A DNA stretch of 64,000 nucleotides from Lewinellaceae bacterium (GTDB lineage Bacteria > Bacteroidota > Bacteroidia > Chitinophagales > Saprospiraceae). The stretch lies in contig JACJYI010000004.1 of assembly GCA_020636225.1 (NCBI GenBank), forward strand, positions 124,001 through 188,000, read 5' to 3'. The position numbers and the translations under genes were made by a program. The notes under the pieces were generated by a model. The model had not been told where the DNA came from. It saw nothing but the letters and a program-made list of their open reading frames with translations, and did no database searches. Positions 25,015-33,657 of this stretch are shown piece by piece. Each line of letters starts with the position of its first letter. Position 1 is the first letter of the stretch.

Positions 25015-26037
25015 CTATCTGGTTGGCAGATCCGATTGGCCGTATCCACCCTCCAGTCGGGTCCGAAGCACCTCTTTCTGGTCGGCAGGGAGGAATGCCG
25101 CTTGCAGCGCCATCCGGTTCACCGTGAGGAAATCGCGTTGTTCCCACCCGAAGGCCTGGGCCACCAGGGCGTATTCCCGGCTCAGGGTCGTGGAGGTCAG
25201 GCCCCGTCCATCGGTATTGATACTGAGCGATACCCCCGCCCGGTAGAGCCGATCGATCGAATGTTCAGACAGTCGCGAAAACACCCGGGTTTGCAGATTG
25301 CTGGACGGGCAGACCTCCAGGTGGATCCGGTGACGCGCCAGCGTGGCCACCAACCCGGAGTCCTCGATACTGCGCACCCCATGACCGATCCGCCGGACAC
25401 CGAGGAATTCCAGGGCATCCTCCACACTGTCTGCGCCCCGGGCCTCTCCGGCATGGGCTGTACAAGGGATACCTGCTTCCGCCATGGCCCGGAATGCCGG
25501 GATGTGTGGATTGAGGGAAAAGGCCTCATCGCCCGCCAGGTCCATCCCCACGACTCCCTGGTCGGAAAACTGCCGAACCAGATCTGCGGTCTGCATGCTT
25601 TGTTCGACCGTAAAATGCCGCAGCGTGCACAGCAACAACCTGGCCATCACCCCGGTCTCTTCTTCCCCTTCAAGGATCGCCTCACAAGCTGCTTCGACCA
25701 CCTCTTCGGCGCGGAGTCCTCCCGCCAGGTGAAGCAATGGGGCAAACCGGATCTCCGCATAGATCACCCCGTCCTCCTTCAACTCACGGATGAGCTGCCG
25801 AATGGCCATGGTCAGATGCTCCCCTTGCTGCAACAACGCGATCGATGATGCCGGGTATCGAAGAAAGTCGGTCAGGTCCCGGCATACGTCCGGGGCGACG
25901 TAATCGGATCGGTATGCCGATTCCGTCAAGCCGGGATGAAGACGGACCGCGTTCAGAAAACTGAGTGAGGTATCCAGATGAACATGCAGCTCGATCTTGG
26001 GCAGATGGTGAAAGGATATGACACTGGAAGGTCCCAC
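25015..26037 (-). CDS. add: Adenosine deaminase family protein
   Basis: The 340-residue protein keeps the metal-dependent amidohydrolase layout. LPKIELHVHLDTSLSFL carries the two metal His, CTAHAGEARG the third His and Glu, and RIGHGVRSIED another His, followed by LEVCPSSNLQT and SINTDGRGLTSTTLSREY. The final motif has Asp-Gly where classical adenosine deaminases have Asp-Asp; some bacterial members share this change. First-motif HLDTS replaces HLDGS/A. Deamination of adenosine or a modified adenine nucleoside is likely and the exact substrate is open. It converges with paaI across 4 bases. Confidence 0.85.
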   Translation of the reverse strand: MGPSSVISFHHLPKIELHVHLDTSLSFLNAVRLHPGLTESAYRSDYVAPDVCRDLTDFLRYPASSIALLQQGEHLTMAIRQLIRELKEDGVIYAEIRFAPLLHLAGGLRAEEVVEAACEAILEGEEETGVMARLLLCTLRHFTVEQSMQTADLVRQFSDQGVVGMDLAGDEAFSLNPHIPAFRAMAEAGIPCTAHAGEARGADSVEDALEFLGVRRIGHGVRSIEDSGLVATLARHRIHLEVCPSSNLQTRVFSRLSEHSIDRLYRAGVSLSINTDGRGLTSTTLSREYALVAQAFGWEQRDFLTVNRMALQAAFLPADQKEVLRTRLEGGYGQSDLPTR

Positions 26038-26136
26038 CCCTCAAAGGTGCGTTTTCTTCCGAATTGTCGCCAGCATATCCTCGACTCCACCTGAAAATCA
26101 CCGTATATTGGGCCCTTTCTGGAAATAACCCTCAAC

Positions 26137-27363
26137 ATGGCAAAGATCAAAGTAGCTAACCCGGTCGTCGAACTGGATGGCGATGAAATGACCCGGATCA
26201 TCTGGTCCTTTATCAAAGACAAACTCATCCTTCCCTATCTGGATATCGATATCAAGTATTTCGACCTCGGGATGGAATACCGGGATGAGACCAATGACCA
26301 GGTCACGGTCGATGCCGCGGAAGCGATCAAGAAATACAATGTCGGGATCAAATGTGCCACCATCACGCCGGATGAGGCCCGGGTAGCCGAATTTGGCCTG
26401 AAAAAGATGTGGAAGAGCCCGAACGGCACCATCCGGAACATCCTGGGTGGAACGGTCTTCCGCGAACCGATCGTGTGTGAGAATATTCCCCGCCTGGTCC
26501 CCAACTGGACTGCACCCATCTGCATTGGTCGTCACGCCTTTGGCGATCAGTACCGGGCCACGGATTTCGTCACCAAAGGCAAGGGAAAACTGACCGTGAA
26601 ATTCGAAGGTGAGGATGGCACGGTCCAGGAGTTCGAGGTATACAACTTTGATGGCGACGGTGTGGCCATGGCCATGTACAACACCGATGAGAGCATTTTC
26701 GGATTTGCCCGTTCCTGCTTCAACATGGCCCTGTCCAAGGGCTGGCCCTTGTACCTCAGCACCAAGAATACCATCCTCAAGAAATACGATGGCCGCTTCA
26801 AGGATATCTTCCAGGAGGTCTACGAACATGAGTTCAAGTCAACGATGGATGCGGCCGGCATCACATACGAACATCGCCTGATCGATGACATGGTTGCCTC
26901 GGCGCTGAAGTGGCATGGCAATTTCGTGTGGGCCTGCAAGAACTATGACGGGGACGTGCAAAGTGATACCGTCGCCCAGGGATTCGGATCCCTCGGCCTC
27001 ATGACCAGCGTACTGGTCACCCCTGACGGCAAGACGGTAGAAGCCGAAGCCGCACACGGTACGGTCACCCGGCACTTCCGCATGCATCAGCAGGGAAAGA
27101 AGACCAGCACCAATCCGATCGCCAGCATCTTCGCCTGGACCCGCGGCCTGGCTCACCGGGGCAAGCTCGATGACAACCAGGACCTGATCCGGTTTGCCGA
27201 TACCCTGGAATCCGTATGCATCGACACCGTCGAAAGCGGCAAGATGACCAAGGACCTGGCTGTCTGCATTCATGGCAGCAAGGTGACGTCTGATCAATAT
27301 CTCACCACCGAGGAATTCCTCGATGCCCTGGACAACGAACTCCGGTCACGACTGACCCGTTGA
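26137..27363 (+). CDS. icd: NADP-dependent isocitrate dehydrogenase, homodimeric eukaryote-like type
   Basis: The 408-residue enzyme converts isocitrate to 2-oxoglutarate in the TCA cycle, producing NADPH. It starts with [19 protein letters not shown], the hallmark of subfamily II (IDH1/2-like), then [33 protein letters not shown] for substrate binding and [13 protein letters not shown]. It continues with [20 protein letters not shown] and [20 protein letters not shown]. Length matches the family. TATATTGG at 26104 is a weak -7 candidate. A strong hairpin terminator follows at 27396. Confidence 0.96.
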   Translation: MAKIKVANPVVELDGDEMTRIIWSFIKDKLILPYLDIDIKYFDLGMEYRDETNDQVTVDAAEAIKKYNVGIKCATITPDEARVAEFGLKKMWKSPNGTIRNILGGTVFREPIVCENIPRLVPNWTAPICIGRHAFGDQYRATDFVTKGKGKLTVKFEGEDGTVQEFEVYNFDGDGVAMAMYNTDESIFGFARSCFNMALSKGWPLYLSTKNTILKKYDGRFKDIFQEVYEHEFKSTMDAAGITYEHRLIDDMVASALKWHGNFVWACKNYDGDVQSDTVAQGFGSLGLMTSVLVTPDGKTVEAEAAHGTVTRHFRMHQQGKKTSTNPIASIFAWTRGLAHRGKLDDNQDLIRFADTLESVCIDTVESGKMTKDLAVCIHGSKVTSDQYLTTEEFLDALDNELRSRLTR

Positions 27364-27395
27364 TCGATGGGTCTCTGATCCACCACTTGAAAAAA

Positions 27396-27428
27396 GGCCG
27401 ATCCGGATTCCGGATCGGCCTTTCTGTT
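27396..27428 (+). terminator. Rho-independent terminator after icd
   Basis: Perfect 11-base arms GGCCGATCCGG (27396-27406) and CCGGATCGGCC (27410-27420) enclose a 3-base loop. They are preceded by an A run and followed by TTTCTGTTT. The hairpin lies 32 bases after the icd stop. Confidence 0.9.
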
Positions 27429-27763
27429 TCCTTTCCCTGAATTTGCTCCTGGCGGTTGTCGGTGAAGACGCTCCCCTTACCCTGTCATCCATACTGATTG
27501 TTCATGCCGGTGTCTCACCGCTTGGCTCATTATGTTAACAATCTTCTAGGTTCAACCCCTCCGGGGTTGGGTGGATATATCGCACAGAAACCCCGGGTTC
27601 CACCCGGGGCTATTCATATTGAACCCCTCCGGGGTTCGACTTACGGGCCTATAGGGATGTGGGAGTGAATGGTACAAACCCAGACCGATCGATACTCCCT
27701 GTGATAGACCTACCAACTGACCATAGGAGAATGAATGCCCTAGAATTGCTCCAAACCTGGACA

Positions 27764-27832
27764 GGCCCTGTAGGGGCCAAACATGTATAGCAGTCCCTCT
27801 AACTTTGAATCGGCCCTGTAGGGGTCGGACCA
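27764..27832. repeat. 69-base repeat block, copy 1
   Basis: It starts GGCCCTGTAGGGGCC, continues with AAACATGTATAGC and ends CGGCCCTGTAGGGGTCGGA plus CCA. The same block of equal length is at 28348-28416, with differences confined to the middle. Confidence 0.75.
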
Positions 27833-28347
27833 AATGGCTCCCCCTTCGATCCAGGCAAGGTGTCGCCCTTACAGGGCTCATCTATGCAAAATCGAGTTGG
27901 CTATACTTCTGGCGCACCTACAGGGCGCATCCCCTCTGCCAGAACCATGTTGTGTTTGAACTGATCTCAGGTTCTCTCCACCTTCCAAAGGCAAGGGTCC
28001 TTCCTGTTCGCAGAAACTTGAGCAGCTCCATCCTCGGTCCTGGCCACCAGTTTTTTTATTACGCCCCTTCAGGGCTTATCTCAGGTGGTATCATGGCAGG
28101 TTGGGCGCTGCCCAACCCTGATGGATCACGCCCCTTCAGGGCTTTTCCGTGCCCATCATCATATAGATTGCTCATGCCGGTGTCTCACCGGCATCCCGGA
28201 GATGAACTGACCATCATGGTCGAACACCTGGCATGACGATTTGGCGGTGTCTCACCGCCTGGATAAACCCAAAGGGGAAGCAACCTGCCTAGCGGCAGGC
28301 AAATGACAAATCCCAAATCACAATCCAAAAAATTCCACATCAGTGGT

Positions 28348-28416
28348 GGCCCTGTAGGGGCCAAACATGTATAGCTGCCCCTCCAACAGTGCATCGGCCC
28401 TGTAGGGGTCGGACCA
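28348..28416. repeat. 69-base repeat block, copy 2
   Basis: This second copy of the block at 27764-27832 lies 584 bases away in the same orientation. Both ends are identical, and the centre, about 20 bases, has diverged. Confidence 0.75.
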
Positions 28417-28483
28417 GAGAACGATGTTTCTGTCCTCAGGCAGTTTCCAGAGCAGTCATTTCCTCGAAGCGGATTAGATTGAT

Positions 28484-29032
28484 TCAGGCGCGCAAGTCCA
28501 ACGACCAGGCCCAGACCGGCCCATCGTCCGGATCGACGATCTCGCCCTGATGGGTGAATCCCAGTCCGCGGAGGATGGCCACGGAAGCATTCTCTTCCGC
28601 CAGGGTATGCGCCCGAACGCCGCGAATCGTATCCATCTGCCGCACACGTTCCACCAATCCGGCGGCGCACTCGGTAGCCAGTCGCCGTTGGCGATACGGG
28701 GGTGCGATCTCATAACCGATCTCCACCCAGCCCTGCTCATCCGGATATCCCTTGTATCCACAGGTACCGACCACCATCCCCTCCTCCTTCAGGACGGGAA
28801 ACCAGGTCCACCAACCGGTCTCCTCCGGTCGCGATTGCATCTGGCTGAGGGCGTAGGCCCATGGGTCGGTCCCGAACATCGTCAATTCAGGATGAACCGC
28901 AACCTGGAGGTATCGGGCCAGTTCGTCCAGGCTGACCAGGGCTGCCCGAAGATGGACCTCCTGCGCGGGGATCAGGATCAGTCGTTCTGTTTCAACCGGA
29001 AAAGGGGTCATCCATTCCATGGCGGCGGTCAA
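28484..29032 (-). CDS. GNAT acetyltransferase, RimJ/RimL type
   Basis: The 182-residue protein has the RimJ/L layout: FPVETERLILIPAQEVHL at the start, a core MVVGTCGYKGYPDEQGWVEI, then the acetyl-CoA-binding region YEIAPPYRQRRLATECAAGL and a C-terminal ENASVAILRGLGFTHQGEIV. Relatives acetylate protein N-termini or small amines. Alternative ATGs at 29020 and 29011 would shorten it slightly. It lies 11 bases after the M1 aminopeptidase stop, probably in the same transcript. Confidence 0.88.
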   Translation of the reverse strand: MTAAMEWMTPFPVETERLILIPAQEVHLRAALVSLDELARYLQVAVHPELTMFGTDPWAYALSQMQSRPEETGWWTWFPVLKEEGMVVGTCGYKGYPDEQGWVEIGYEIAPPYRQRRLATECAAGLVERVRQMDTIRGVRAHTLAEENASVAILRGLGFTHQGEIVDPDDGPVWAWSLDLRA

Positions 29033-29043
29033 TGCTTCAGGCG

Positions 29044-31596
29044 TTAATAATTCCGGTAATACCGCAACAATCCCGGATCCGTCTCCGCATCCCGGATCTG
29101 GTCGAGGAGGGTCTTGATCCGTGCAGCCCGTTCGATATCATTGTCCAGTTCGTGCTGTCGCAGGATGGCCAGTGCACGGAAGGCAGCATACCGACGCATG
29201 GTGGTCACCCCGTTGTCGCCCGCATCAGCAGCGAGCCGATCGATCGCCGCATCCTTCTGGCTTTCCGATCCAAATTGAACCAGATCGACAAACGCCTTCA
29301 TGAAGGAGAGGCGCGGAAATCCTTCCACCTGTTCCCAGGCCGAGGAAAAATAGTCCAGCTTCCCTGGATCCTCCGATTTGGCATACAGGGCGCCACAGAT
29401 CATGGTTGCCGTCACCGATCGATCAGTGCTCAACGTCCTCAACGCCTGCAAACCGGCCTCCCTGTCCAGGTCGAGCAGGGCATTGATGGCTGCAGACACC
29501 ACCGAATAGGCCTGATCACCTGCCAGGATGGTTTCGAAGAATGCCTTCGGATCCGGCAGGGGCTGGCCCTCCAGGAGGTTGACCGCACGGGCGCGCACCT
29601 CGGAATGTGGATCTTCCTTGGCCATCCGGACCAGTTCGGTGGTCATTCCCGGCTCGACGACATCCATATGTTCCAGGGCCGACAATCGCACCTGCCATTG
29701 GGCGTCTTGCCATGGATAGGGTTGCAGGGTGGTCAGCGCGCCTCCCATCTGATCCAGGATCTCCAGGCGCGACCAGACAGAGGGTTGAGCCCGCCAATAT
29801 GCTGCCGCCGCGGCATCGCTCCAGTCAGCATGCTCCTGCACCATCAGCTGGATCCGGTCAGGGTCCAGGTCCACGAGGATGGGTTCCTCATTCAGTTCCA
29901 GTCGAATGTCCTGGACTCGCTGGTCCATCAGGATCGGAAAACGGACGACCCGGTCTTTGGACAGGAGGACATCAACCTCTGTTGGCAGAATGAACAAGGA
30001 TGCATGGCCCGGTGCCTGTTGCACCTGTTCGAGATGGAGATTCAACGACTTGGTCGAGGGGTCATAGTGCCAATCCCACTGCACGGTCGGGTGCCCCGAC
30101 TGGTAGTACCACTGGTCGAAGAACCAGTTCAGATCCTCCCCGGTCACCGCTTCCATGGCCAGTCGCAAGTCATGTACCTCGACGGCGGAATACCCATGCC
30201 GGGTCAAGTAGGTGGTCAATCCCGCGCGAAAGGCGTTTTCTCCCAGATATTCCCGCAACATGTTCAGCACCAGGCCTCCCTTGTTGTAGGAATGCGCATC
30301 AAACATGTCCTCTCGGTCGGCATAATGAAAGTCGACCAGCGGATGGACCCTGCGCTTCGCTTGATTGAGATAGCCGGCCAGCTCATCGCGCCGATGGACC
30401 TCCGCCTCTTCCCGGCCGTACTTGAATTCGAGCCAGAGGTACTCGCCATAGTTGGCAAACCCCTCGTTCAATACCACATTGGACCAACTCTCGCAAGTTA
30501 CCAGATCACCGAACCACTGATGCACGATCTCGTGGGCGCAGATCAGTTCATTGCGGGTCTCATCGATCAGTTCACGTGCCGAGCGCTGCACAAACTCGCC
30601 GTAGATGACCGCCGATGTATTTTCCATGGCACCCGACACATAGTCGCGGACGGGCACCTGGGCCAGCTTGGGCCAGGGATAGAGAATGCCCGTATAGTCA
30701 GAGAAAAAACTGAGCATGGACGCAGCATCCGGAAAAATGGTCTCCGCATCCGTGGCAAAGGGTTTTTCGACATAATATTCGATCGGGATGCCCTGCCAGG
30801 TCTGCCGGCTGATGGCATAATCCCCGACAGCCATCATCATCAGGTAGGGGGCATGGGGCTGATCCATGCGCCAGGTATCCGTTCGGGTACCATCCTCATG
30901 TACGACCTGATCGGTCAGCAAGCCATTGGAAAGCGTTTCATAGAACGTATCGACGGTGATCCGGATGGTCTGGGTCATCCGCTCGTTCGGCTGGTCGAAG
31001 GTGGGCACCCAGCGACTGTTGGCCTGTGTCTCACCCTGGGTCCACACCTGGGTCGGCTTGTTCCTGTACTTCTTGGTAGGGTTGATGAAATACAGACCCT
31101 TGTCCGAGGTGATGGCCGCACTTCCTCCGAGGTCGTTCTCTTCCGGACGAGCGGTATACTCGATCCGCAGCACCAGGGAGTCTCCCGGCTGATATCTCCC
31201 CGGGAGGGCAATGGTCAGCTTCTGCCCGTCATACTGATACGGCAGGGTATCTGTCCGGGAGGCCAGCCGCACGTTGTGGATGAGAAAGCCGACCGCATCC
31301 AGGGTCACATCCTCCTGGGGATACTGCAGGGGTGTCATGGTCAGGATGGCAGTGGCTGGCGCCTGGCTGTTGGCCCAGTCAAAGGCGATATCCACGTCAA
31401 TATCCAGCAGGTCCCAGGGCCTTGAGACCGACCGGCGATAGGGGAATGCGGGTGGTGCAGGGTCCATCGGTTCCGCGGTGATGACCAATTCCGGCAGGTC
31501 CTGGATATCATCGACGGTCAGGGGGGCGGACTTCTTGCCCACGGCGCAGGACGTGATGGCTGCAGCGAGCAGGAGGAAAAACAGGATGCGATTCAT
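29044..31596 (-). CDS. M1 family aminopeptidase, lipoprotein
   Basis: With the start at 31596 the product is 850 residues and begins MNRILFFLLLAAAITSCAVG, a lipoprotein signal peptide with Cys17; an upstream extension overlaps the promoter and was rejected. The peptidase has the exopeptidase motif VSGAMENTSAV and the zinc motif CAHEIVHQWFGDLVTCESW with the distal Glu in VVLNEGFANYGEY. A HEAT-like helical C-terminal region (about 560-850) follows. It releases N-terminal amino acids from peptides in the periplasm or at the surface. TACTTTTG at 31613-31620 on the minus strand is its likely promoter. Confidence 0.93.
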   Translation of the reverse strand: MNRILFFLLLAAAITSCAVGKKSAPLTVDDIQDLPELVITAEPMDPAPPAFPYRRSVSRPWDLLDIDVDIAFDWANSQAPATAILTMTPLQYPQEDVTLDAVGFLIHNVRLASRTDTLPYQYDGQKLTIALPGRYQPGDSLVLRIEYTARPEENDLGGSAAITSDKGLYFINPTKKYRNKPTQVWTQGETQANSRWVPTFDQPNERMTQTIRITVDTFYETLSNGLLTDQVVHEDGTRTDTWRMDQPHAPYLMMMAVGDYAISRQTWQGIPIEYYVEKPFATDAETIFPDAASMLSFFSDYTGILYPWPKLAQVPVRDYVSGAMENTSAVIYGEFVQRSARELIDETRNELICAHEIVHQWFGDLVTCESWSNVVLNEGFANYGEYLWLEFKYGREEAEVHRRDELAGYLNQAKRRVHPLVDFHYADREDMFDAHSYNKGGLVLNMLREYLGENAFRAGLTTYLTRHGYSAVEVHDLRLAMEAVTGEDLNWFFDQWYYQSGHPTVQWDWHYDPSTKSLNLHLEQVQQAPGHASLFILPTEVDVLLSKDRVVRFPILMDQRVQDIRLELNEEPILVDLDPDRIQLMVQEHADWSDAAAAAYWRAQPSVWSRLEILDQMGGALTTLQPYPWQDAQWQVRLSALEHMDVVEPGMTTELVRMAKEDPHSEVRARAVNLLEGQPLPDPKAFFETILAGDQAYSVVSAAINALLDLDREAGLQALRTLSTDRSVTATMICGALYAKSEDPGKLDYFSSAWEQVEGFPRLSFMKAFVDLVQFGSESQKDAAIDRLAADAGDNGVTTMRRYAAFRALAILRQHELDNDIERAARIKTLLDQIRDAETDPGLLRYYRNY

Positions 31597-31612
31597 TCGG
31601 TCAAATTGGATG

Positions 31613-31620
31613 CAAAAGTA
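31613..31620 (-). promoter_or_regulatory. -7 promoter element TACTTTTG for the M1 aminopeptidase gene
   Basis: Read on the minus strand this matches TAnnTTTG exactly and lies 17 bases upstream of the ATG at 31596. It supports that start over the longer frame. Confidence 0.6.
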
Positions 31621-31775
31621 CTGAACGCTTCTCCGGTGGGAAGAGTTGTCGATCATTTGATTCCAGGCAGTTTCGACACTGGTACGTTTAGGAGCACAAC
31701 GTACAGGGATACCCCTCGTATTCTCCATACTTGCCTCAAATTGAACCCGGACACGCATGATCCCGTTATCCCCCT

Positions 31776-31783
31776 TACCTTTG
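31776..31783 (+). promoter_or_regulatory. -7 promoter element TACCTTTG for mnmG
   Basis: This exact TAnnTTTG match ends 7 bases before the mnmG ATG at 31791, so the leader is nearly absent. Confidence 0.55.
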
Positions 31784-31790
31784 CACCGCC

Positions 31791-33656
31791 ATGTTTCCAA
31801 CCTATGATGTCATCGTTGTCGGCGCCGGTCATGCCGGTTGTGAAGCCGCTGTAGCTGCTGCCAACCTGGGCTCACGTGTCCTGCTGGTCACCATGAACAT
31901 GCAGACCATTGCCCAGATGTCCTGCAACCCCGCCATGGGTGGTGTCGCCAAGGGACAGATCGTGCGGGAGATCGACGCTCTGGGCGGCTATTCCGGGATC
32001 GTCACTGACCGCACCATGGTCCAGTTTCGACTGCTTAACCGGTCCAAGGGCCCCGCGATGTGGAGCCCCCGCGCCCAAAGCGATCGCCAGCGGTTTGCCG
32101 AGGAATGGCGGATGATGCTGGAGGCCCACCCCCTCATCGACTTCTGGCAGGAAATGGTCAAGGGGCTCATCGTCAAGGACGGCCGCGCTCAAGGGGTCGT
32201 CACCGGCATGGGACTGGAGATCCCCGGCCGATCGGTGGTGCTCACCAATGGCACCTTTCTCAACGGGATCATCCACATCGGTGAAAAGCAGTTCGGTGGC
32301 GGCCGTGCCGGCGAAAAAGCGGCTACCGGGATCACGGAGCAGTTGGTCGAGCTCGGCTTTGAATCCGGCCGGATGAAGACAGGCACGCCTCCTCGCCTGG
32401 ACGGCCGGACCATCAACTACGAGGCGATGGATTTGCAACAGGGCGATGAGGAGCCCGGCAAGTTCTCCTACTCGGACACGCCCCCGCTGGTCGATCAGCT
32501 CCCCTGCCATATCGCCTATACCTCCCAGGAGGTACACGACACCCTCCGTACCGGGTTCGATCGGTCGCCCATGTTCAACGGGCGCATCCAGGGCCTGGGT
32601 CCCCGGTATTGCCCGTCCATCGAAGACAAGATCGACCGCTTTGCGGACAAGGACCGGCATCAGCTCTTCATCGAGCCCGAGGGACGAAACACCTGCGAGG
32701 TATACGTCAACGGCTTCTCCTCATCGCTTCCGGAGGATGTTCAATACAAGGCCATCCGCAAGGTACAGGGCCTGGAGAATGCGAAGATGTTCCGTCCCGG
32801 CTATGCCATCGAGTATGACTTCTTCCCGCCTCATCAGCTGGAAATGTCCCTGGAGACCCGGCTGGTGAAGAACCTCTTCTTTGCCGGGCAGATCAACGGC
32901 ACGACGGGATATGAAGAAGCCGGTTGCCAGGGCCTCATGGCCGGGATCAATGCCCACCGGGCCGTCCGGGAAGAAGCACCCTTCATCCTGCGGCGCAGCG
33001 ATGCCTACATCGGCGTATTGATCGACGACCTGGTCAACAAGGGCACCAACGAACCGTATCGCATGTTCACCTCCAGGGCCGAGTTTCGCATCCTCCTGCG
33101 CCAGGATAATGCGGATGTCCGCCTGACCCCTCTCGCGGCATCCCTGGGCATGAACCACCTGGATGACCGCCTGGCCCGGGTGCGCGAAAAGATCGATTCC
33201 GGATCGGCCATCGAGAAGTTCGTCCGTGAGCTGAGCGTCGAACCCGACCAGGTCAATGGCTTCCTTTCTACCCTGGACAGCGCCCCCATCACCCAGAAGG
33301 GAAAACTGCACAACATCCTCCTTCGGCCGCATGTCTCCCTGTCCGATCTCGCGGTCATCCTGCCGGACCTGTCCGCATTCCTGGCTCCGTATGACCGGGA
33401 ATTGCAGGAGTACGCCGAGATCACCATGAAATATGAGGGTTATATCCAGCGGGAACAGGAGATGGTCGACAAGATGAACCGACTGGAGGATATGCGTCTG
33501 ACCGACGCCTTTGATTATCATCAGCTCACCGGACTGTCCCTGGAAGCGCGCGAAAAACTGAGTCGCCAGCGACCGCGGACCATCGGGCAGGCCAGTCGGA
33601 TCAGTGGGGTGAGCCCGGCGGATATCTCCGTCCTGCTCATCCATGCGGGCCGTTAG
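31791..33656 (+). CDS. mnmG: tRNA uridine-5-carboxymethylaminomethyl modification enzyme MnmG
   Basis: With MnmE this 621-residue FAD enzyme makes the cmnm5 modification at wobble uridine 34 of several tRNAs. It begins with the FAD-binding YDVIVVGAGHAGCEAAVAAA, then MSCNPAMGGVAKGQIVREID and GGRAGEKAATGI, with the family motif MKTGTPPRLDGRTI and the FFAGQINGTTGYEEAGCQGL stretch. The C-terminal helical domain is complete (LTGLSLEAREKLSRQRPRTI). Length matches the long GidA form. The dnaX gene converges 2 bases away with no visible terminator between. Confidence 0.97.
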   Translation: MFPTYDVIVVGAGHAGCEAAVAAANLGSRVLLVTMNMQTIAQMSCNPAMGGVAKGQIVREIDALGGYSGIVTDRTMVQFRLLNRSKGPAMWSPRAQSDRQRFAEEWRMMLEAHPLIDFWQEMVKGLIVKDGRAQGVVTGMGLEIPGRSVVLTNGTFLNGIIHIGEKQFGGGRAGEKAATGITEQLVELGFESGRMKTGTPPRLDGRTINYEAMDLQQGDEEPGKFSYSDTPPLVDQLPCHIAYTSQEVHDTLRTGFDRSPMFNGRIQGLGPRYCPSIEDKIDRFADKDRHQLFIEPEGRNTCEVYVNGFSSSLPEDVQYKAIRKVQGLENAKMFRPGYAIEYDFFPPHQLEMSLETRLVKNLFFAGQINGTTGYEEAGCQGLMAGINAHRAVREEAPFILRRSDAYIGVLIDDLVNKGTNEPYRMFTSRAEFRILLRQDNADVRLTPLAASLGMNHLDDRLARVREKIDSGSAIEKFVRELSVEPDQVNGFLSTLDSAPITQKGKLHNILLRPHVSLSDLAVILPDLSAFLAPYDRELQEYAEITMKYEGYIQREQEMVDKMNRLEDMRLTDAFDYHQLTGLSLEAREKLSRQRPRTIGQASRISGVSPADISVLLIHAGR

Positions 33657-33657
33657 A

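Larger units (their letters stand above)
27429..28483. repeat. About 1 kb cluster of intergenic palindromic repeats
   Basis: No gene is supported; open frames here cross palindromes and show no family. At least four palindrome types are mixed. One is GAACCCCTCCGGGGTT (about 27552 and 27630). A second is CGGTG-TCT-CACCG hairpins at 27508-27520, 28174-28194 and 28243-28259. A third is CCCTGTAGGG/GGCCCTGTAGGGGCC elements, four copies in two 69-base blocks, with variants at 27865 and 27910. The last is GCCCCTTCAGGGC at about 28062 and 28130. Stem sequences differ but pair with their own partner, as expected for elements that are selected as hairpins. Confidence 0.75.

Noticed and set aside
27552..28236. 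Open frames on both strands in the 27.4-28.5 kb region
   Set aside because: They run through palindromic repeats and produce low-complexity translations with no domain pattern; both strands are open because of the GC-rich repeats. No start or promoter supports them.
27429..28483. CRISPR array
   Set aside because: Repeats are palindromic, of several kinds and irregularly spaced. There is no series of identical repeats separated by unique spacers of equal size, and no cas genes; the Cas4-like gene is 21 kb away.
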